Part shown: in pieces, positions 62,469 to 64,000 of the stretch
Layout of the letters: each line of letters begins with the position of its first letter
Numbering within the stretch: position 1 is the stretch's first letter
Assembly (NCBI GenBank): GCA_000151295.1
Contig: GG745338.1
Span: 243,334-307,333 of the forward strand
From: Allomyces macrogynus ATCC 38327
Taxonomy: Eukaryota > Blastocladiomycota > Blastocladiomycetes > Blastocladiales > Blastocladiaceae
Length of the DNA stretch: 64,000 nucleotides
Reading direction: 5' to 3'
Translations under genes and position numbers: made by a program
Notes under the pieces: generated by a model
What the model was told of the DNA's origin: nothing
The model's input: the letters and a program-made list of their open reading frames with translations, nothing else
Databases searched by the model: none

Positions 62469-63390
62469 ATGAGCAACAGGGAACGCAAACCAAGCCATGG
62501 CGGCGCACGAACCTCACCAGGCACGACGGCGAATGGCAGCAGCAGCAGCACGATCACGACCGCCACGACCAGTTCCTGCGCACCAGCAAACGGCACCGGA
62601 AGAACTGCGCCGCCATTACCTGCACCAACGTCGTTTATCACGCTCAACTCGTCGAATGTCAGCGGCACGCCCACCAACCCGGATCCCTTCCCGGTCGTCG
62701 TCGGTAAATAAGCTGAGCGACCGCCGCTGCACCGTGAACCGGGCCAGGTAAACTCACTCGGACTGTTTCGCTGCAATTAGACTGGATCGGCCGCTCCTTG
62801 GTCCAATTTGAGGACGTGTTCGTGCTCGCCGTCGAACCGTGGATCCCTGCCGCCATTTCCGTCCTCGATATCGCTCGGTCGCGCGGGATCGCAGAAGTCA
62901 ACAGTATGCACCGAATGTGCCTGCAATGGCCGCTTGAGACGGTGGAAAAGAACGCTCGAGCGAGCAACAGTTGATTGTGTACTGCTCAATTTGTAGACGT
63001 CGGCACGTTGACGGTCGTGGACGACGGATCGGGCGACCCGGTGGCCTGTCTTCAAGTCAGTCTCGGCCGTGGCGAGCGAGTACGACAGGTGCGCGGTCTG
63101 ACCCAAGCTCGGCACCATGTTTCTTGGCCATGTCTTTCATGTCGCAACTGTTCAGTTCGATTGATTGAGACTGAAACCTGCACCCCCGTCTGTTCCCGTA
63201 GCGGCTCGCTTTGGGCCCAGCACGAACCCCAGCTGCTCGTTCAGACGCGCCGAGTGCCGCGGAATCACCAGCGGCGGGATCTAGCCGTACTATCACGATC
63301 CCGTCCTTGTCGGGATCCGCGTCGTCTTCGACACTGGGCGCGCGGGCCGTTTTTGTACCAAATTGGAATGTCAGCAAGTCTACGTCGTGA
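62469..63390 (+). CDS. Unknown small protein, four proposed exons
   Basis: Not recognised. Proposed exons 62469-62703, 62781-62903, 62997-63079 and 63202-63390 give 209 residues in consistent phases. The N-terminus is Ser/Thr/Pro-rich. The central part looks like a folded segment: PFPVVVDWIGRSLVQFEDVF, then AVEPWIPAAISVLDIARSRG, then VGTLTVVDDGSGDPVACLQ. The C-terminus is Ser/Ala/Pro-rich and ends FVPNWNVSKSTS. Donors are GTAAAT, GTATGC and GTACGA; acceptors end ATTAG, TGTAG and CGTAG. The alternative donor at CAA|GTCAG for exon 3 is in the same phase. The opposite strand also has open frames here, so the strand call rests on the splice agreement. Confidence 0.5.
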
Positions 63391-63445
63391 CCATATTTTG
63401 GGTGCGGATCAGATCCCGCCAAACGCAAAACCGCGCGCGGAATAA

Positions 63446-64000
63446 TCAGCCCTCTATTCGGCCATCGACGCTGGTCAAGTTCAACTGGTCCACTTCATCC
63501 AGTTGCGCCGCCACGACCTCATCATCAACTTGGCGATGCAGCAGCCAACGCGATGGCGACAGCGGCTCGCTGATCTGGTCGTCGGGTGGACTCGCGCGAG
63601 AGGACCGCGACGGCGCTCCAGTCGTAAAGAGCGACGCATACGACGCTGGGAGCGGGATCGACGCGGGTACGGGTGCAGCGACGCCCACCTCATCAGAAAG
63701 AACAGGGCGAGGCCCACCAAATGATCGCGTTGCGATATCACAGTTCGGGAGTGTCCGAGGAGCCCAGTCGATCGAGGCAAAACTGTGGAACACCGTCGCC
63801 GTTGCCAGGCCCGACTCGTCGTCGGCGCTCGTCTCGCTACTGCTACTACTGCTGCTGCAGCTTTCATCTCGTCGGGCAAGTAGCGCGTCGCGGTCGCTTG
63901 GCCGCAGCGTCCGGCGACGACCGCGCCGGTGCCGGTTTCGAAGCGATGAATAAGGGACCGCTGCCTCGGTCGAGTCGGTCGCAGTCTGGTCGTCTGCGCT
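63446..64000 (-). CDS. 3' part of an unknown gene running off the right edge
   Basis: An open frame from the window edge (base 64000 is a first codon position) to the stop at 63446 encodes 184 residues. It contains an Arg-rich stretch (RNRHRRGRRRTLRPSDRDAL), a serine run followed by acidic residues (SETSADDESGLA), then a more ordered segment (TVFHSFASIDWAPRTLPN). A Pro/Ser-rich region and an end in QLDEVDQLNLTSVDG follow. No family recognised. It converges with the small gene at 62469-63390, 55 bases away. Confidence 0.5.
   Translation of the reverse strand, partial: SADDQTATDSTEAAVPYSSLRNRHRRGRRRTLRPSDRDALLARRDESCSSSSSSSETSADDESGLATATVFHSFASIDWAPRTLPNCDIATRSFGGPRPVLSDEVGVAAPVPASIPLPASYASLFTTGAPSRSSRASPPDDQISEPLSPSRWLLHRQVDDEVVAAQLDEVDQLNLTSVDGRIEG

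Noticed and set aside
1..64000. tRNA, rRNA, CRISPR arrays, intact transposons
   Set aside because: I looked for tRNA B-box-like words, repeat-spacer patterns, and transposase or reverse-transcriptase motifs and found none that hold up.

Overview
This window is nuclear DNA from a eukaryote, most likely a zoosporic (flagellated) fungus of the Blastocladiomycota/Allomyces type. The reasons are a high GC content and short spliceosomal introns, mostly 60-100 bases and often starting GTACG. Typical fungal genes are present (Scs7-type fatty acid hydroxylase, Tul1/Dsc1-type ubiquitin ligase, Mtc1-like, Pik1, Gpi1, Ccs1). So are genes usually tied to flagella (PACRG) or missing from most yeasts and moulds (coilin). 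The lineage is inferred, not shown. All exon joins were worked out by hand from frame, GT/AG sites and family homology.

Layout. 1-8.9 kb: 3' end of a dynamin-related GTPase, PACRG, an Ede1/Eps15-like endocytic scaffold, an unknown multipass membrane protein and an unknown three-exon protein. 10-12.8 kb: an F-box-like gene with a frame break, and an unknown protein. 13-24.3 kb: an array of four seven-transmembrane proteins with C-terminal RGS domains (one reversed, three in tandem), plus two decayed copies of the RGS tail. 24.7-34.3 kb: cytochrome b5/fatty acid 2-hydroxylase, Tul1/Dsc1-like RING ligase, Gpi1/PIG-Q and an HSPA12-like Hsp70. 34.9-41.3 kb: a four-HMG-box protein with a spliced mitochondrial presequence, a CYTH triphosphatase, the copper chaperone Ccs1 and coilin. 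43-51.6 kb: a GATA factor, a 1,293-residue membrane-anchored protein built from a GH18-like and two deacetylase-like modules that lack catalytic residues, and an Mtc1-like gene. 52-64 kb: a Prp19-type U-box fused to a rhomboid protease, a heat shock factor, an F-box/LRR-like gene, Pik1-type PI 4-kinase with two frame breaks, a small unknown gene and the 3' part of another gene at the right edge.

The genes do not form one pathway. Themes that recur are membrane trafficking and lipid signalling (dynamin, EH protein, Pik1, Gpi1, Scs7), G-protein signalling (7TM-RGS array), ubiquitin/membrane quality control (Tul1, U-box rhomboid) and stress response (HSF, HSPA12). Many neighbours are head to head with short shared upstream regions. 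The most unusual items are the U-box/rhomboid fusion, the 7TM-RGS array with its duplication scars, the mitochondrial multi-HMG protein and the pseudo-chitinase/pseudo-deacetylase receptor-like protein.
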